Below, piece after piece: positions 10,797 through 21,600 of a stretch of 64,000 nt of DNA (positions are counted from its first letter, which is position 1; every line of letters starts with the position of its first letter). Position numbers and translations under genes: made by a program. The DNA lies in NCBI GenBank assembly GCA_004299845.1, contig CP036201.1, forward strand, positions 1,054,001 through 1,118,000. Reading direction: 5' to 3'. Origin of the DNA: Verrucomicrobia bacterium S94 (GTDB taxonomy: Bacteria; Verrucomicrobiota; Kiritimatiellia; Kiritimatiellales; Pontiellaceae). A model generated the notes under the pieces. That model ran no database searches, was not told the origin of the DNA, and was given only the letters and a program-made list of their open reading frames with translations.

Positions 10797-12941
10797 ATGA
10801 AAAAATGCAAAACAGCAGTTTGGGCGATTCTGTTTCTGGCAGGACTGCAGGTCTGGGGTGCGCCTTTGTCGCGCATTCCGGAGATCCGCAACCTTACTCC
10901 GGAGATTGCTGATCAGAAGCAGGCTGTGGAGCTGGAGGCTCAGATTGTCTGGGTGGATCCGGTGCGGGGCAGTTTTTTTCTGAATGATGGTGCGCACGGA
11001 ATTTATGTTCGCCATCGACAGAAACCCGGAGAGAAGGTGTGTCTGAAACCGGGGGATGTGGTCCGGGTATCGGGGGTTACCGGAGCCGGGGGATTTGCTG
11101 CCGAAATCATTGCCGAAAACGTTCAGATTCTGGAACATCGGGCTTTGCCGAAAGGACGGGCTCTATGGCCGACCCATCTTCATTCTCCGGAAGTTGATTG
11201 TGACTGGTTTTTTATGGCCGGCCGGCTGGTTTCCTATGAGGTGATTGAAGAGTCGTTTGTGATTATGGCGGAAATGATCCGTGATGAGCAGATCATGCAT
11301 TTGCAGATACCTGATACGCCGGATAATCGGAAGCGTATGGCGGCCTTGATGTTTCACTGGGTGGAATTCAATGCCGTTGCCGGAACGGTGAATAACAGCA
11401 GCCGCCAGATTGTGGGACGGATTTTTCATGTTTCATCGGCCGGCGACTTCAAAGTGTCTGGCGTTTCACTGAAAGAAGCATTAAGCGAAGTGAAAGAGGC
11501 GATACCGATCCACGAGCTCATGCGGCAGGGTATGAGACTGCACAGCATTGTGAAAACCTACGGAACGGTTACGCATGTTGGAAACCGTGAGTTGTTTTTG
11601 AGGGGGGAACAGGCCGCATTGTATGTTCAGATTCAGGATCCGGGTAGCGTTGTGGTCGGAGATCGGGTCGAAGTGGTGGGGCTGGTTAATCCGCATCCGG
11701 TTTCGCCGGCCATGCGTGCACATTCGGTACACGTTATCGATCATGGCGGTTCGCCAGAACCTATTCGGTTGAATTCATTGTCGGGCATTACAGACCGTTA
11801 TAATTTTGACTTAGTTCAAATTGACGCGAAACTGGTCGAAACCGGAAACTCGTTTCAATTGAGTAATGGCCGGGGAAATCCGCAAAAACTGATCAAACTG
11901 CTCTGCCGCTCCGATAACCGTTTGTTTGAGGCGAATCTGCAGGCCGGAGCAGAGCTTCCGGAATCCATCCGTTCTGGGGCTATGGTGAGGTTAACGGGAT
12001 TGTGTCATGTAAATCGGGGGAACTGGCGTGCGTGGCATCTGGATATTCAGGGAATCAGGCTGGAGTTGCGCAGTGCGGCGGATATTCAGCTGATGGAGGC
12101 CGCACCGTGGTGGACGGTTAAACGGATGCTGTGGGTTGTTGGGATGATTCTGCTGATTGCTCTGGTTTTCCTGGTCTGGGTTCTGCTGCTGCGTAAAACC
12201 GTAGAACGGCAGACCGGAATTATCGGCGAAAAGATGGAGCAGGAGGCCGTGCTGAATGAACGGCAGCGGATTGCCCGTGAACTGCATGATAATCTGGAAC
12301 AGAGTCTGGCCGGTGCGATTTTCCGTCTGGGCGGGGTGCGTTTTATTCAGGAGTCGAATATTCAGGAAAACCAGGAGCTGTTTGAACAGACGCTAAACGG
12401 GAGTGTTTCCGTGGAACAGCTTCATGCCGCCTGGCGTGAAAGCGTGGAGAAAAGCAATGCGGATCTGGAATCGGTTGAACATATGCTGAGTTATTGTTCG
12501 GCGGAATCGAGAACCTCGATTCTGGACCTGCGCGGCGGATTGCTGGAGAGCATGGATCTGGTCGGTGCAGCGGGAATTACATTGAAAACGTTGAACGGTC
12601 AGTGGAACGCATCGTCCGAATTGCGGGTTGAGGGAACGCCGCGGCGGTTTGCCCGCGAAGCTGAACGGAATGTGCTGCTGGTGATCAAAGAGTCGGTTTC
12701 CAATGCAATTCGGCATGCGGAAGCAGAACATATTATAGTGACGCTGGATTATTCCGCAGGATTCAGAGTGGAAATCAGGGATGACGGGTGTGGGTTCGAT
12801 GTTTCTGCCGCCGAAAAAAGCGGTCGGTTCGGGCTCCGGGGCATGTGTGAACGAATGCGGAATGTCGGCAGTACACTGAAGATTCAGAGTGCGCCCGGAA
12901 AAGGGACAACGATTTCGGCAAGTGTGGAGGTGAAGGGATGA
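10797..12941 (+). CDS. Sensor histidine kinase with OB-fold-like sensor segments
   Basis: This 714-residue membrane kinase has a signal peptide (about 1-21), then some 420 extracytoplasmic residues in about four OB-fold-like segments. The pattern is IRNLTPEIAD..., FFLNDGAHGIYV and GDRVEVVGLVNPHPVSPA. A transmembrane helix follows at about 444-466. The cytoplasmic part has a HisKA_3 dimerisation helix with phosphoacceptor His about 497 (ERQRIARELHDNLEQ), and a HATPase domain with an N box (IKESVSNAIRHA), DDGCGFD and GRFGLRGM. HisKA_3 kinases partner LuxR-type regulators, and the next gene overlaps it by 4 bases. The sensed ligand is unknown; context suggests an algal glycan product. Two paralogues lie at 29211 and 57682. 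Confidence 0.92.
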   Translation: MKKCKTAVWAILFLAGLQVWGAPLSRIPEIRNLTPEIADQKQAVELEAQIVWVDPVRGSFFLNDGAHGIYVRHRQKPGEKVCLKPGDVVRVSGVTGAGGFAAEIIAENVQILEHRALPKGRALWPTHLHSPEVDCDWFFMAGRLVSYEVIEESFVIMAEMIRDEQIMHLQIPDTPDNRKRMAALMFHWVEFNAVAGTVNNSSRQIVGRIFHVSSAGDFKVSGVSLKEALSEVKEAIPIHELMRQGMRLHSIVKTYGTVTHVGNRELFLRGEQAALYVQIQDPGSVVVGDRVEVVGLVNPHPVSPAMRAHSVHVIDHGGSPEPIRLNSLSGITDRYNFDLVQIDAKLVETGNSFQLSNGRGNPQKLIKLLCRSDNRLFEANLQAGAELPESIRSGAMVRLTGLCHVNRGNWRAWHLDIQGIRLELRSAADIQLMEAAPWWTVKRMLWVVGMILLIALVFLVWVLLLRKTVERQTGIIGEKMEQEAVLNERQRIARELHDNLEQSLAGAIFRLGGVRFIQESNIQENQELFEQTLNGSVSVEQLHAAWRESVEKSNADLESVEHMLSYCSAESRTSILDLRGGLLESMDLVGAAGITLKTLNGQWNASSELRVEGTPRRFAREAERNVLLVIKESVSNAIRHAEAEHIIVTLDYSAGFRVEIRDDGCGFDVSAAEKSGRFGLRGMCERMRNVGSTLKIQSAPGKGTTISASVEVKG

Positions 12942-13570
12942 ATGGATCGATTCGGATACTGATTGTGGATGATAACCAGATGATGCGGTTCGGGCTGAGC
13001 GGCAGTCTGGCGGCCATGCCCGGAGTGACGGTGGTGGGCGAGGCGGCCAATGGGGAGGAGGCGCTGGCGCTGGTGGATGAGCACCGGCCGGACATCGTCA
13101 CCATGGACTATAAAATGCCGGGCGATAACGGGCTGGTGGTGACGGAAAAGATTCTTAAGCGCTATCCGGATACCCGGATCATTCTGCTTTCGGCCTTTGA
13201 TTCGGAAGAGGATATCTGGAAAGCGGTGCAGGTGGGGGTGAGGGGATATCTGACCAAGACGGCGGGTAATGTAACTGAGTTGCTCGAGGCCGTTAAAGCC
13301 GTTGCGGCTGGTGAACGGTATTTTCCGGAAATTATTGCCCATCGTTTAAAAGAGCGGCAGAAGGTTTCCGGTCTCAGTTCGCGGGAGGTGGAGGTGCTTA
13401 AACTGCTCGCAGCGGGTAAATCGAATCAGGAAATTGCGGACAGTCTGGATATCGCATTGGAGACGGTGAAATCCCATTTGCTGAATCTGCGTTCCAAGCT
13501 GGGGGCGGCCGACCGGACGCAGGCGGTGGTGATTGCTTATGAAAAGGGTATACTTCATCTGAATGAATAG
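12938..13570 (+). CDS. NarL/LuxR-type response regulator
   Basis: A 210-residue protein with a receiver domain (acidic pair VDDNQ, phosphoacceptor Asp in IVTMDYKMPG, conserved Lys in YLTKTAG) and a C-terminal LuxR helix-turn-helix (LSSREVEVLKLLAAGKSNQE, recognition helix near ETVKSHLLNLRSKL). Its ATG overlaps the kinase stop codon (ATGA), so the two are co-translated. It probably binds DNA as a dimer when phosphorylated. Its recognition helix is nearly the same as that of the regulator at 31364, so both may read the dyad found at 10701, 13574, 26641 and 32009. Confidence 0.93.
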   Translation: MNGSIRILIVDDNQMMRFGLSGSLAAMPGVTVVGEAANGEEALALVDEHRPDIVTMDYKMPGDNGLVVTEKILKRYPDTRIILLSAFDSEEDIWKAVQVGVRGYLTKTAGNVTELLEAVKAVAAGERYFPEIIAHRLKERQKVSGLSSREVEVLKLLAAGKSNQEIADSLDIALETVKSHLLNLRSKLGAADRTQAVVIAYEKGILHLNE

Positions 13571-13573
13571 AGC

Positions 13574-13593
13574 ATCCCTCAAAAGGTGGAGAT
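13574..13593. promoter_or_regulatory. Candidate operator dyad upstream of FAD oxidoreductase
   Basis: ATCCCTCAAAAGGTGGAGAT begins 3 bases after the response-regulator stop and 85 bases before the next start. It shares 14-15 of 20 positions with the site at 10701 and is also followed by a T-rich run. The position suits an activator site ahead of a promoter for the LamG/FAD oxidoreductase gene. Confidence 0.45.
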
Positions 13594-13677
13594 CTTTCTT
13601 GGCGGGAAAAACGGTGTTGTGTCGTTTAATCGTAGTTTGACAGAGCGGGAGTGTTTCCTGATAAACAACTGGAGTGA

Positions 13678-16600
13678 ATGATGAAAAAACTGATTCTTGT
13701 TCTATGTGCCGCCGCAGGGTGGTCTGTTATGGTATCAGCGAAAAACGAAAAGCCAATGGCTTACTGGAAGTTTGATGATGGGGCTGGTCATGTGGTGGCG
13801 GATGCTTCCGGAAACGGTAATTCCGGAAAAATTGAAGACGTCAAATGGGTGATGGGTGCAGTGAATTCTGCCGCGCAGCTGGGGTATCAGGCCGGGGTGC
13901 AGATTGATCACGATGCCAGTCTGCTGCCGGACAGTGCCTTTTCTGTACAGGCCTGGATTAAACCGTGGGCGCCGAAATATGACCAGCATCCGACGATTGT
14001 CCGAAAAAACGGGTCTTATGTGTTCAAGCTTGCGCCGAGTAAATCGCTGGCACTGGTACTTTGGCTGAACGGTGAAAAGAAAACCTTTGAGTCGAAACAT
14101 AAAGAGTGGCCGAACGGCAAATGGCAGCATGTGGCTGCGACGTATGATGGCAAAGAGGTCTGTCTCTATGTGAACGGAGGGCTTGATGCTGTGTTTCAGG
14201 CTTCGGGCATGATTTCCGGCAGTGCATCCGACTGTTTTATCGGCGCCGAGAATAAGCAGTTCTTTTTTAATGGAACGCTTGATGAAGTCCGGTTGGATGG
14301 GGTTGCGCTGAGCTCGCGTGATATTGCTGAGTCGAGTTATAAGGGGCGGCTGGAAATGGCCCGTCGGGATAACCGGTTCACGGATTTTTATGAAAAGACC
14401 CGCAAACGCAGCGGTGAAACACTGGTTCCCGGAACGCTGTGGATTGATGCCGAGGATTTTGAGGATTACGGCGGCTGGTGGATGGATACCCAGTTTGTAC
14501 CGCAGATGGGTTCGCCCTACCTGATGGCGGCCGGTATCGGTACACCGGTTGAAAATGCAACGACCACGGTGAATATTCCGGAATCAGGAACGTATCGCCT
14601 GTGGGTACGAAATAAAAACTGGATCGGTCATCGTCATGCACCGGGTCAGTTCGCGGTATCCATCGGCGGGAAAAAATCAGAAACCACTTTCGGCACCCGC
14701 GAGCAGCGGGCCTGGGTCTGGCAGGATGGCGGTACATTTGAGCTGGAAAAAGGTAAAACAGCCATTGAGCTGGAAGACCTGACCGGCTGGTATGGTCGGT
14801 GTGATGCACTGCTGCTGACGAAGGATCTGGAATTTTATCCGAAGCAGGAGCAGAAGGATTATCTGCCGATGCGGAATAAATTTGTCGGTACGATGCCGGT
14901 GGAAGAGCGGGGTCATTTTGACTTTATTGTGGTCGGCGGCGGAGTGGCCGGATGCAATGCGGCCATTGCGGCTGCGCGCGGCGGAGCAAAAGTGGCGCTG
15001 ATTCAGGACCGTCCGATGGTCGGCGGGAATAACAGTTCCGAAATGGGTGTGCCGGTTTCGGGCGGTTCGAGTCTCGGAAAAGGGCGTGAAACGGGATTGA
15101 ATGAAGAGATCGGCCGTATTCATGCCTATAATTTCCTGAGCAAATGGGCGACGGCGGCCGAGCAGGTGATTGCTGATGAGCCGAATATCACGTTATTCCT
15201 TAATACGCATGTTTTTGAAGCCGAGGTGGATAAAGATAATAAAATCACGGCGGTAAAAGCGTTTGATATGATTGACGGTCATCATACCCGCTACACGGGC
15301 GATATCTTTGCCGACTGCACTGGGGATGGCTGGTTGGGTTATTATGCCGGAGCGGACTGGATGCTGGGTCGTGAATCGAAAGAGCAGTTCGGCGAAATGA
15401 ATGCCAAGGATATTGCAGACAGTGTTACCATGAGTGGTTCGTTGATGCAGAATTCCATTCTCGGTTATCAGGCGATCGATACCGGCAAGCCTTATACCTT
15501 TGAAGGGTTGCCGTGGTTTTATGATCTGCGTATGAATGAAGAAGGGTATGTAAAGCATCGACCGCGGTATGAAAACGGAATCCGTGCCGGAAACTGGTGG
15601 ACGGAAAATCATGGCCGTAACGATGATCTGTGGGATCCGGAATGGGCGCGTGATGATCTGATTCTGGTGAGTCTTTCCTATTACCACTGGATCAAGAATT
15701 ATTCGCCGCTGGCCGAAGAAGCAAAAAACTACCGGTTGCGGTATATTCCTGTTACCAACGCCAAGCGTGAAACGCGCCGTCTGGTAGGGGATGTGATTGT
15801 GACCGAGCACGATATTCTCAACCGCAACGTGTTTCCCGACCGTGTGGGTTATTTTGTCTGGAAGCTGGATGTGCATCATCCGCTGGGAATCTTTTCTCCG
15901 GAAAGTCCATACGACTATGAGAACACGATTTCTCCGGCGAGTTTCCCGCTGCGGATGCTCTATTCCAAAGATGTGCCGAATCTGTTTATGGCAGGACGCC
16001 ATGTCTCGGTCACGCACGTTGCACTGGGTTCCGCCCGGGTTCAGGGTACAACCGGTATGATGGGACAGGCGGTTGGTTCGGCGGCGGCCATGTGTCTGAA
16101 CTATGAGACCACCCCGCGGGGCATTGTTCAAAATCATATGGCAGAATTGCAGCAGCAATTGTTGAAGAATGATGTAACGATTCCGCATCTGCGTAATGAA
16201 GATCCGAATGATCTGGCGCTGATGGCCAATGTGAAAGCTTCCAGCCGGAAATCGCTGGAAGACGGCGTGCAGAATGTGATTAACGGCCTGGCCCGTCCGG
16301 TCGATGAAAACTGGGAAATGTGGATCGGCAAAGTACCGAACAACATGTGGATTTCCGATCCGAAGCAGGATATGCCGCAGTGGGTGGAGCTTGATTTCGG
16401 GGGAAACAGAAGGTGAACTCGGTTTATCTGACCTTCGATACAAACCTGAAGGCCAAGCGTTATATCAGCTGGGAGCAGAAACCGGAAGAGCGCATGCCGC
16501 CGGAATGTGTACGTGATTATCAGGTTCAGGTGCAGCAAAACGGAAAATGGGAAACGGTGGCGGATGTGACGAATAACTATCAGCGTCGTCGGATTCACCG

Positions 16601-16700
16601 CTTCCCGACATTGGAAACAGCGAAAATACGCATTCTGATCACGGCAACTAACGGGGATCCCTCGGCACGTATTTATGAAATCCGTGCGTATAACGAGTAG
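13678..16700 (+). pseudogene. Secreted LamG/FAD-dependent oxidoreductase, frameshifted near 3' end
   Basis: The product has a Sec signal peptide, a LamG/concanavalin-like domain (about 25-230), a jelly-roll-like domain (about 255-390, starting [14 protein letters not shown]) and an FAD_oxidored domain. The last begins [20 protein letters not shown] (dinucleotide fold) with [12 protein letters not shown] next. A discoidin-like end follows. The main frame stops at 16416 just after VELDFGG, and a second frame (from 16413) carries the remaining 95 residues. The intact paralogue at 37296 continues through this point (WIELDFGGKKKLNAVYL). One extra G in the five-G run at 16399-16403 would restore the frame. 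The gene may still yield a protein lacking its last 95 residues. The substrate is unknown. An exported flavoprotein joined to lectin folds suggests oxidation of a bound glycan. Confidence 0.8.
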
Positions 16701-16730
16701 TTCTGTTTCGTATAATCAAATTGAGTTGAC

Positions 16731-16768
16731 GCCCCGCGCTGTTTTCATACAGGCGCGGGGCTTTTTTG
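16731..16768 (+). terminator. Rho-independent terminator
   Basis: A GC-rich stem (GCCCCGCGC facing GCGCGGGGC) with a 13-base loop is followed by TTTTTT. It lies 31 bases after the FAD oxidoreductase reading and separates it from the sigma-factor operon. Confidence 0.88.
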
Positions 16769-16845
16769 TATTCACTGATTTTTTCTGCCTAATATCGAAT
16801 CCGGCCTGAAATGAATGAAAGTGAAGGCGGCAAAAGCGGAACAGA

Positions 16846-17382
16846 ATGATGACTGAACAAGAGAAGATTGAATATCTGCTGAAAGCGTATTATGCGGAAC
16901 AGGACCGGTTTCGCGGTTATGTCTTTTCGGCAACGAAGGATTATCATGCAACGGAGGACATTCTTCAGTCCATTGCGATCGTTGTTGCCCAGAAGGCGGC
17001 GGTGTTTGATATGAACCGTGATCTGATGCCGTGGCTGATGGGGATTGCACGGAATAAAATCAAACACTGGTTTTACCATCACGGAAAACAGGTCCGTAAT
17101 GTCCAGTTTGAAGTATTGGAAAACTGTCTGGTTCATCATTCCGGAGCATTCGGACAGGATGAACTGTCGCCGCGTCAGGAAGCCCTGATGAAATGCCTGA
17201 AGCGTCTTCCGTCAAAACAGAAAAAGGTTTTAGAGCTGCGGTACGTCGGCCGTAAGGACTGTTCTTCTGTGGCGGAGGAGCTGGGGCGTTCTGTTCAAAG
17301 TATTTATTCTACCCTGAAGCGGGTAAAACGTGAGCTCAGAAAATGCATCGAGCGCAGAACCGCTGAATTGGAGATCGTGTGA
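16846..17382 (+). CDS. ECF-type sigma factor
   Basis: This 178-residue protein has region 2 at about 15-85 (YVFSATKDYHATEDILQSIA, then LMPWLMGIARNKIKHW) and region 4 at about 115-170 (LKRLPSKQKKVLELRYVGRK, then a helix-turn-helix ending YSTLKRVKRELRK). There is no region 1 or 3, as in ECF factors. The sequence style matches the Rhodopirellula/Verrucomicrobium sigma family. The next gene, which overlaps it by 4 bases (GTGA), encodes a FecR-like membrane protein, the usual arrangement for a signal-controlled sigma factor. Likely targets are the following secreted-protein genes. Confidence 0.9.
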   Translation: MMTEQEKIEYLLKAYYAEQDRFRGYVFSATKDYHATEDILQSIAIVVAQKAAVFDMNRDLMPWLMGIARNKIKHWFYHHGKQVRNVQFEVLENCLVHHSGAFGQDELSPRQEALMKCLKRLPSKQKKVLELRYVGRKDCSSVAEELGRSVQSIYSTLKRVKRELRKCIERRTAELEIV

Positions 17383-18668
17383 GCAAACATTTATCAGAAG
17401 CGGAACAGATGGCGTTCGAATATTTTGAGCGAGACCTTTCCGAACACGAAATGGATCAGTTGTTCGATAGGTTAAACGAGTCTGCAGAACTGCGGGATAG
17501 CTTTATGGAGGTGGCGCGGGACGAATGGCTGCTTCAGCACTCGCTTCACCTGCAGCACTCGATGCTGAAACCGGAGATGAAACGGCTCAATTTCAGAAAG
17601 AAAGTTCGCCGTGTTGCCGCGATGGCGGCGGTTCTGCTGGCGGTTGTGAGCATTTTCATTGCCCATCAGGTGCGGGTGAATCTGGTGTCGGCCGCCGAAA
17701 CGGTGCAATTGCATCCGCTGGCAAAGGTTGTCGATTTTTATGTGATGGAAAATGATATGATCACGCTGGTGAATCAGGGTGAAGTGCGGGAGCTGACGGC
17801 GAGGAGCCGGTTGAACAGCGGTGATCGTATTGTCGTTCCGCCCGGGGCGCGTCTGATTTTTCAATATCTGAATGAGAAAACAGCGGTTGCTGTGGCGGGT
17901 AATAGCCTGCTTTCGGTTTCAGACGGACAGCGGGGAAAGACGATTCGGCTGAACCACGGACATTTAAAAGCAGACGTGGATAAGCAGGATCCTTCCGCCC
18001 CGATGCGCGTCCTTACAGATGATGCCGAAGCGGTTGTTCTGGGAACGACTTTTGAAATCAGTGCTTTGGGGTACACCCGGTTGGCGGTTCATGAGGGATG
18101 TGTCCGACTCAAATCGTTCCTGCATAAAACATCGGTCGATGTTTCCGCGGGACATCTGGTTAATTCATTCGATATGGAGAAAGCCGGTGAGATGTCGTTT
18201 GTACAGATCGAGCTCGTTCCGGTTCTGAATAAAACGCTGAATGATCCGGTATCAGACTATTATCTGATCGTGGATGATGATCGTAACTATTCGGCTTTTC
18301 TGGCCTTTGATCTCGGAGATGTGAGTGAGCGGATTATTGAAGCGCGGCTGCAGCTCACGGTAGCCCGCAGTCAGCAGGATCGCTGGGGTGAAGGGCTGTT
18401 CCGGCTGCATCGGCTCAGTCCGTCGGCCCGGCCTGGCGAACCGGAGACCTTCGGCATGAAAACGCAGGTGGCCTATTTTCAGGGGCAGGTGGATCGGGAT
18501 CTTCAACTTGAGATGGTGATTGATCCGAAACAGCTGAAAAACGGAATCAATAATTTTGAACTGAGTCTGGATGAAGGCGGTAACGACTGCTGGTTTGCTC
18601 CGGTCAAAAGCAGTACGCCACCCCGCCTGATTCTCAAGGTCCGTAACGGGCCAAGCGGTGAAGAGTGA
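17379..18668 (+). CDS. FecR-like transmembrane regulator with lectin-like tail
   Basis: Starts at GTG overlapping the sigma-factor stop. The 429-residue protein has a short cytoplasmic N-terminus (LSEAEQMAFEYFERDLSEHE, resembling the anti-sigma zinc-less segment of FecR proteins), one transmembrane helix (about 69-92), and a periplasmic FecR domain (about 120-270, LNSGDRIVVPPGARL and AEAVVLGTTFEI). The last 140 residues (from about 290, LIVDDDRNYSAFLAFDLGDV) resemble the DNRLRE/CBM96-type beta-sandwich found in secreted polysaccharide-binding proteins. It probably holds or activates the sigma factor in response to an outside signal. Fusion of a lectin-like domain suggests the signal may be a glycan. 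Confidence 0.8.
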   Translation: MSKHLSEAEQMAFEYFERDLSEHEMDQLFDRLNESAELRDSFMEVARDEWLLQHSLHLQHSMLKPEMKRLNFRKKVRRVAAMAAVLLAVVSIFIAHQVRVNLVSAAETVQLHPLAKVVDFYVMENDMITLVNQGEVRELTARSRLNSGDRIVVPPGARLIFQYLNEKTAVAVAGNSLLSVSDGQRGKTIRLNHGHLKADVDKQDPSAPMRVLTDDAEAVVLGTTFEISALGYTRLAVHEGCVRLKSFLHKTSVDVSAGHLVNSFDMEKAGEMSFVQIELVPVLNKTLNDPVSDYYLIVDDDRNYSAFLAFDLGDVSERIIEARLQLTVARSQQDRWGEGLFRLHRLSPSARPGEPETFGMKTQVAYFQGQVDRDLQLEMVIDPKQLKNGINNFELSLDEGGNDCWFAPVKSSTPPRLILKVRNGPSGEE

Positions 18669-18682
18669 AAGAGGAGGGAAAT

Positions 18683-21600
18683 ATGAGGAAGAAAAAAGTA
18701 CAGAAACCGAAAAGGGGAAAAATGAAATATAAACTCGGTAAACATAAAACCGTGTGGTTGATGGTACTGACTGTTTTCAGCTCGGTTCATCTGGTTAAGG
18801 TGGAGGCGGCAGAATCGCCATGGACTTCCGCCAACCGGATTGCTATCAGTGCAGACGGTAATCCGGATGCTGATGCCGACGATATCGGTGCAACGCCGTT
18901 TGCATTGGCGATGCTGGCCAAAGCGGGGCTGCAGGACAATCTGGTGCATTATGATTTCAATAATTTTCTGGAATATAAGAAAATTGAACCGGCAGATAAT
19001 GCCATGTGGGACAGTGCGATGGGGGCACAGGTGCGATGGGGATTTGATGCCGGCCGGTTTTTTGATGCTTCAATTGATCCGGACGGTGCGGTTGACCATC
19101 TTACGGAGGAAATCAATAAATCTTCGGCCGCCGATCCGCTCTATCTGATTGCGGCCGGACCGATGGAGCTGATTTACCGTGCTCTGAAAAATGCGGACAG
19201 CACGGCGCGACAGCATGTAACGATTGTTTCGCACCACGATTACAATGAATATTTTAAACCGCGCCTGTGGCAGCGGAACTGGAATGATATTCAGGCATTG
19301 GTTCCGAATATCGGCTATCTGAGGATTGCCGATCAGAACGGCAGTAACGGAAACGGCCTGAAGGGTACCGCGGATTCGGATTTCAGTTGGCTGGATACCC
19401 ATGCGGATCCGAATCTGAACTGGGTGTATGATCGTATCGTGGCCGGGAAGCCGGATGTTTCCGATGCAGGTATGCTTGCCTGGCTGATTGGAATTAACGG
19501 AACTGATGAAAAAGTAACGATTCCGGAAATGCAGGCCTGGTTCGGCACCGGGCTGATTCCGGCCAACGGCGGCAGTTCGACTGCTCCCACTGCTCCGGCC
19601 GGCGTGACGCCGGAGGTTGTGCCGCCCTCCACCGACAGTATCTTTGAGGAAGTCGATGGAAAAATTGTGATTGAAGCCGAGAGTGTTCCGCTGACGGATG
19701 ATTGGATTTTGGATACGACGGAAGCGGGGTACAGCGGCTCGGGATATATCCGCTGGGTGCCTTCCTGGATCAATAAAATCAGCCATCAGCATGAAGGGGT
19801 GCTCGTCTATAAACTGCGGATCTCCAATCCTGGCAATTATCGGATGGCGCTCCGTTCCTCCCACTTCGGTGCGCCGGCCCGTGACCAATGGAATGACTGC
19901 TGGACGGTCATGGGGCTGAATCCGGTGAATCCCTATGGTATCACCCGAAAGACCTATCATTCCATTTCGCAAGCGGAGTTTGATGCCGGGGCCGGTTTTA
20001 CGTGGCATACGACGCATGATAATTATGGAACTGTTGCGAATACCGACGGCCATTTTTCGGCACCGCTCTATAATCTGGATGCCGGGGATCATTATTTCTT
20101 TATCTGCGGGCGCTCGGGGGGATTCCGAATCGATAAAATTCATTTCTTCAAAGAGGGCGTTTCCGGATTCAAAAGTGATTCAGAGCCGGCCACCCCGATT
20201 ATTCCCGGAACCGGTGTGCCGCTGGTTTCCGCCGGGAATGACCGGAAAGTGCTGATGCCTGCAACGGGCACGCAGCTCGCAGGATCGGCCTCGGACGACG
20301 ACGGAACGATTGTATCCACGGAATGGACCCAGAAGTCGGGACCGAATACAGCCGTGATTTCGACGCCCTCGCAACTGACGACGGAGATCAGCGGCATTAC
20401 ACTGGGCACTTATGTTTTCACGCTGACGATTGAGGATAATGACGGGAACATCCGCTCAGACGATGTTACTGTTGATTGTGTGGGCAGCCTGATGATTCAG
20501 GAAGATGATTTCAGTGCGTACAGCGGGAATATCAATGGTGATCACTGGAATCCGAAATGGTCATCGGGCACTGATCAGCAGAGCCTATGTGAGGGAAACG
20601 GCGGATTACTGACGCTTGATACAACGGTGGCGGCGGAAAACTATCATGTGGCGGCGAAACATCCTTTTGTCCTGACGGTGGATGGACAGAAGGCGGTGAT
20701 GGGTTCTGATTTCCGGTATACCCACATGGCTGGAGGCGAAGCGGCCGAAGGACTGAACCGGTCGGTATTCGCGCTGATGTTTACGGGTGCCGACAACTGG
20801 TGGACCGGTCCGAACCGTTTTTTCAGTATCTGTAATCGCGGTTCCGGAATCGGGACGTTCAATGCAACGGGTCCGGATGTCATTTCTCATACAACACTGG
20901 GAGTGGATACGGAAACCGGCGGGCAGAGTGATTGGTTCCGGATGGAGTGGACGCTGGAACGTGGGGAGGAAAACTATATTGCCTCTGCCCGGATTCTGGA
21001 TTCCGGCGGTGCGGTGCTCTATGCCGGTCCGGCCGTAGATCTGGGAATTGCCAACGGAACCACTCTTTACGGCGGGTACAGCACCGGAGGGGACGGCGGT
21101 AACGGATTCACCACTAATGTGGCTTCGTTTTCGCGGATATCGTCTGTTCAGATGGATAACTTTTCGCTGGAGGTTTTCAGTCCGCATATGACGCCTGTTT
21201 ATGAAACGGTTTCAAAGATGATTGATTTCACTGAACCGGAGGGATTCGTTAACGGCGGTCTGAACGGTCAGCAGGGGTGGGTCAATGCCGGAGCAGGCTG
21301 GACGGTGGATACGACTGTTTCCGGTACGGCCGGCTGTTCCGCCGCGAATGCCAATATGACGCTGGGACGGGGCATCAGACTGAGTCATGAAGGCGATACG
21401 CTGGAATTCAGTGTCACCTATACCGTTTCCGGAACCCATGTGCCTACGGGCTGGAAATACCTTGCGCGCATCGGCATCACTTCCGATGCCTCCGGCAGCA
21501 ATGCGGGGTATGATGCGGCGGGTACTTCTCTGACCGAAGCGATGTTTACCATTCAGTTGCATCAGAGTACCGCCGATGCTTATCGTATTTATGGCGACGG

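Noticed and set aside
19070-20143. 357-residue open frame on the minus strand
   Set aside because: It is opposite the giant secreted protein gene. Composition is rich in Arg and Ile, as in a shadow frame.
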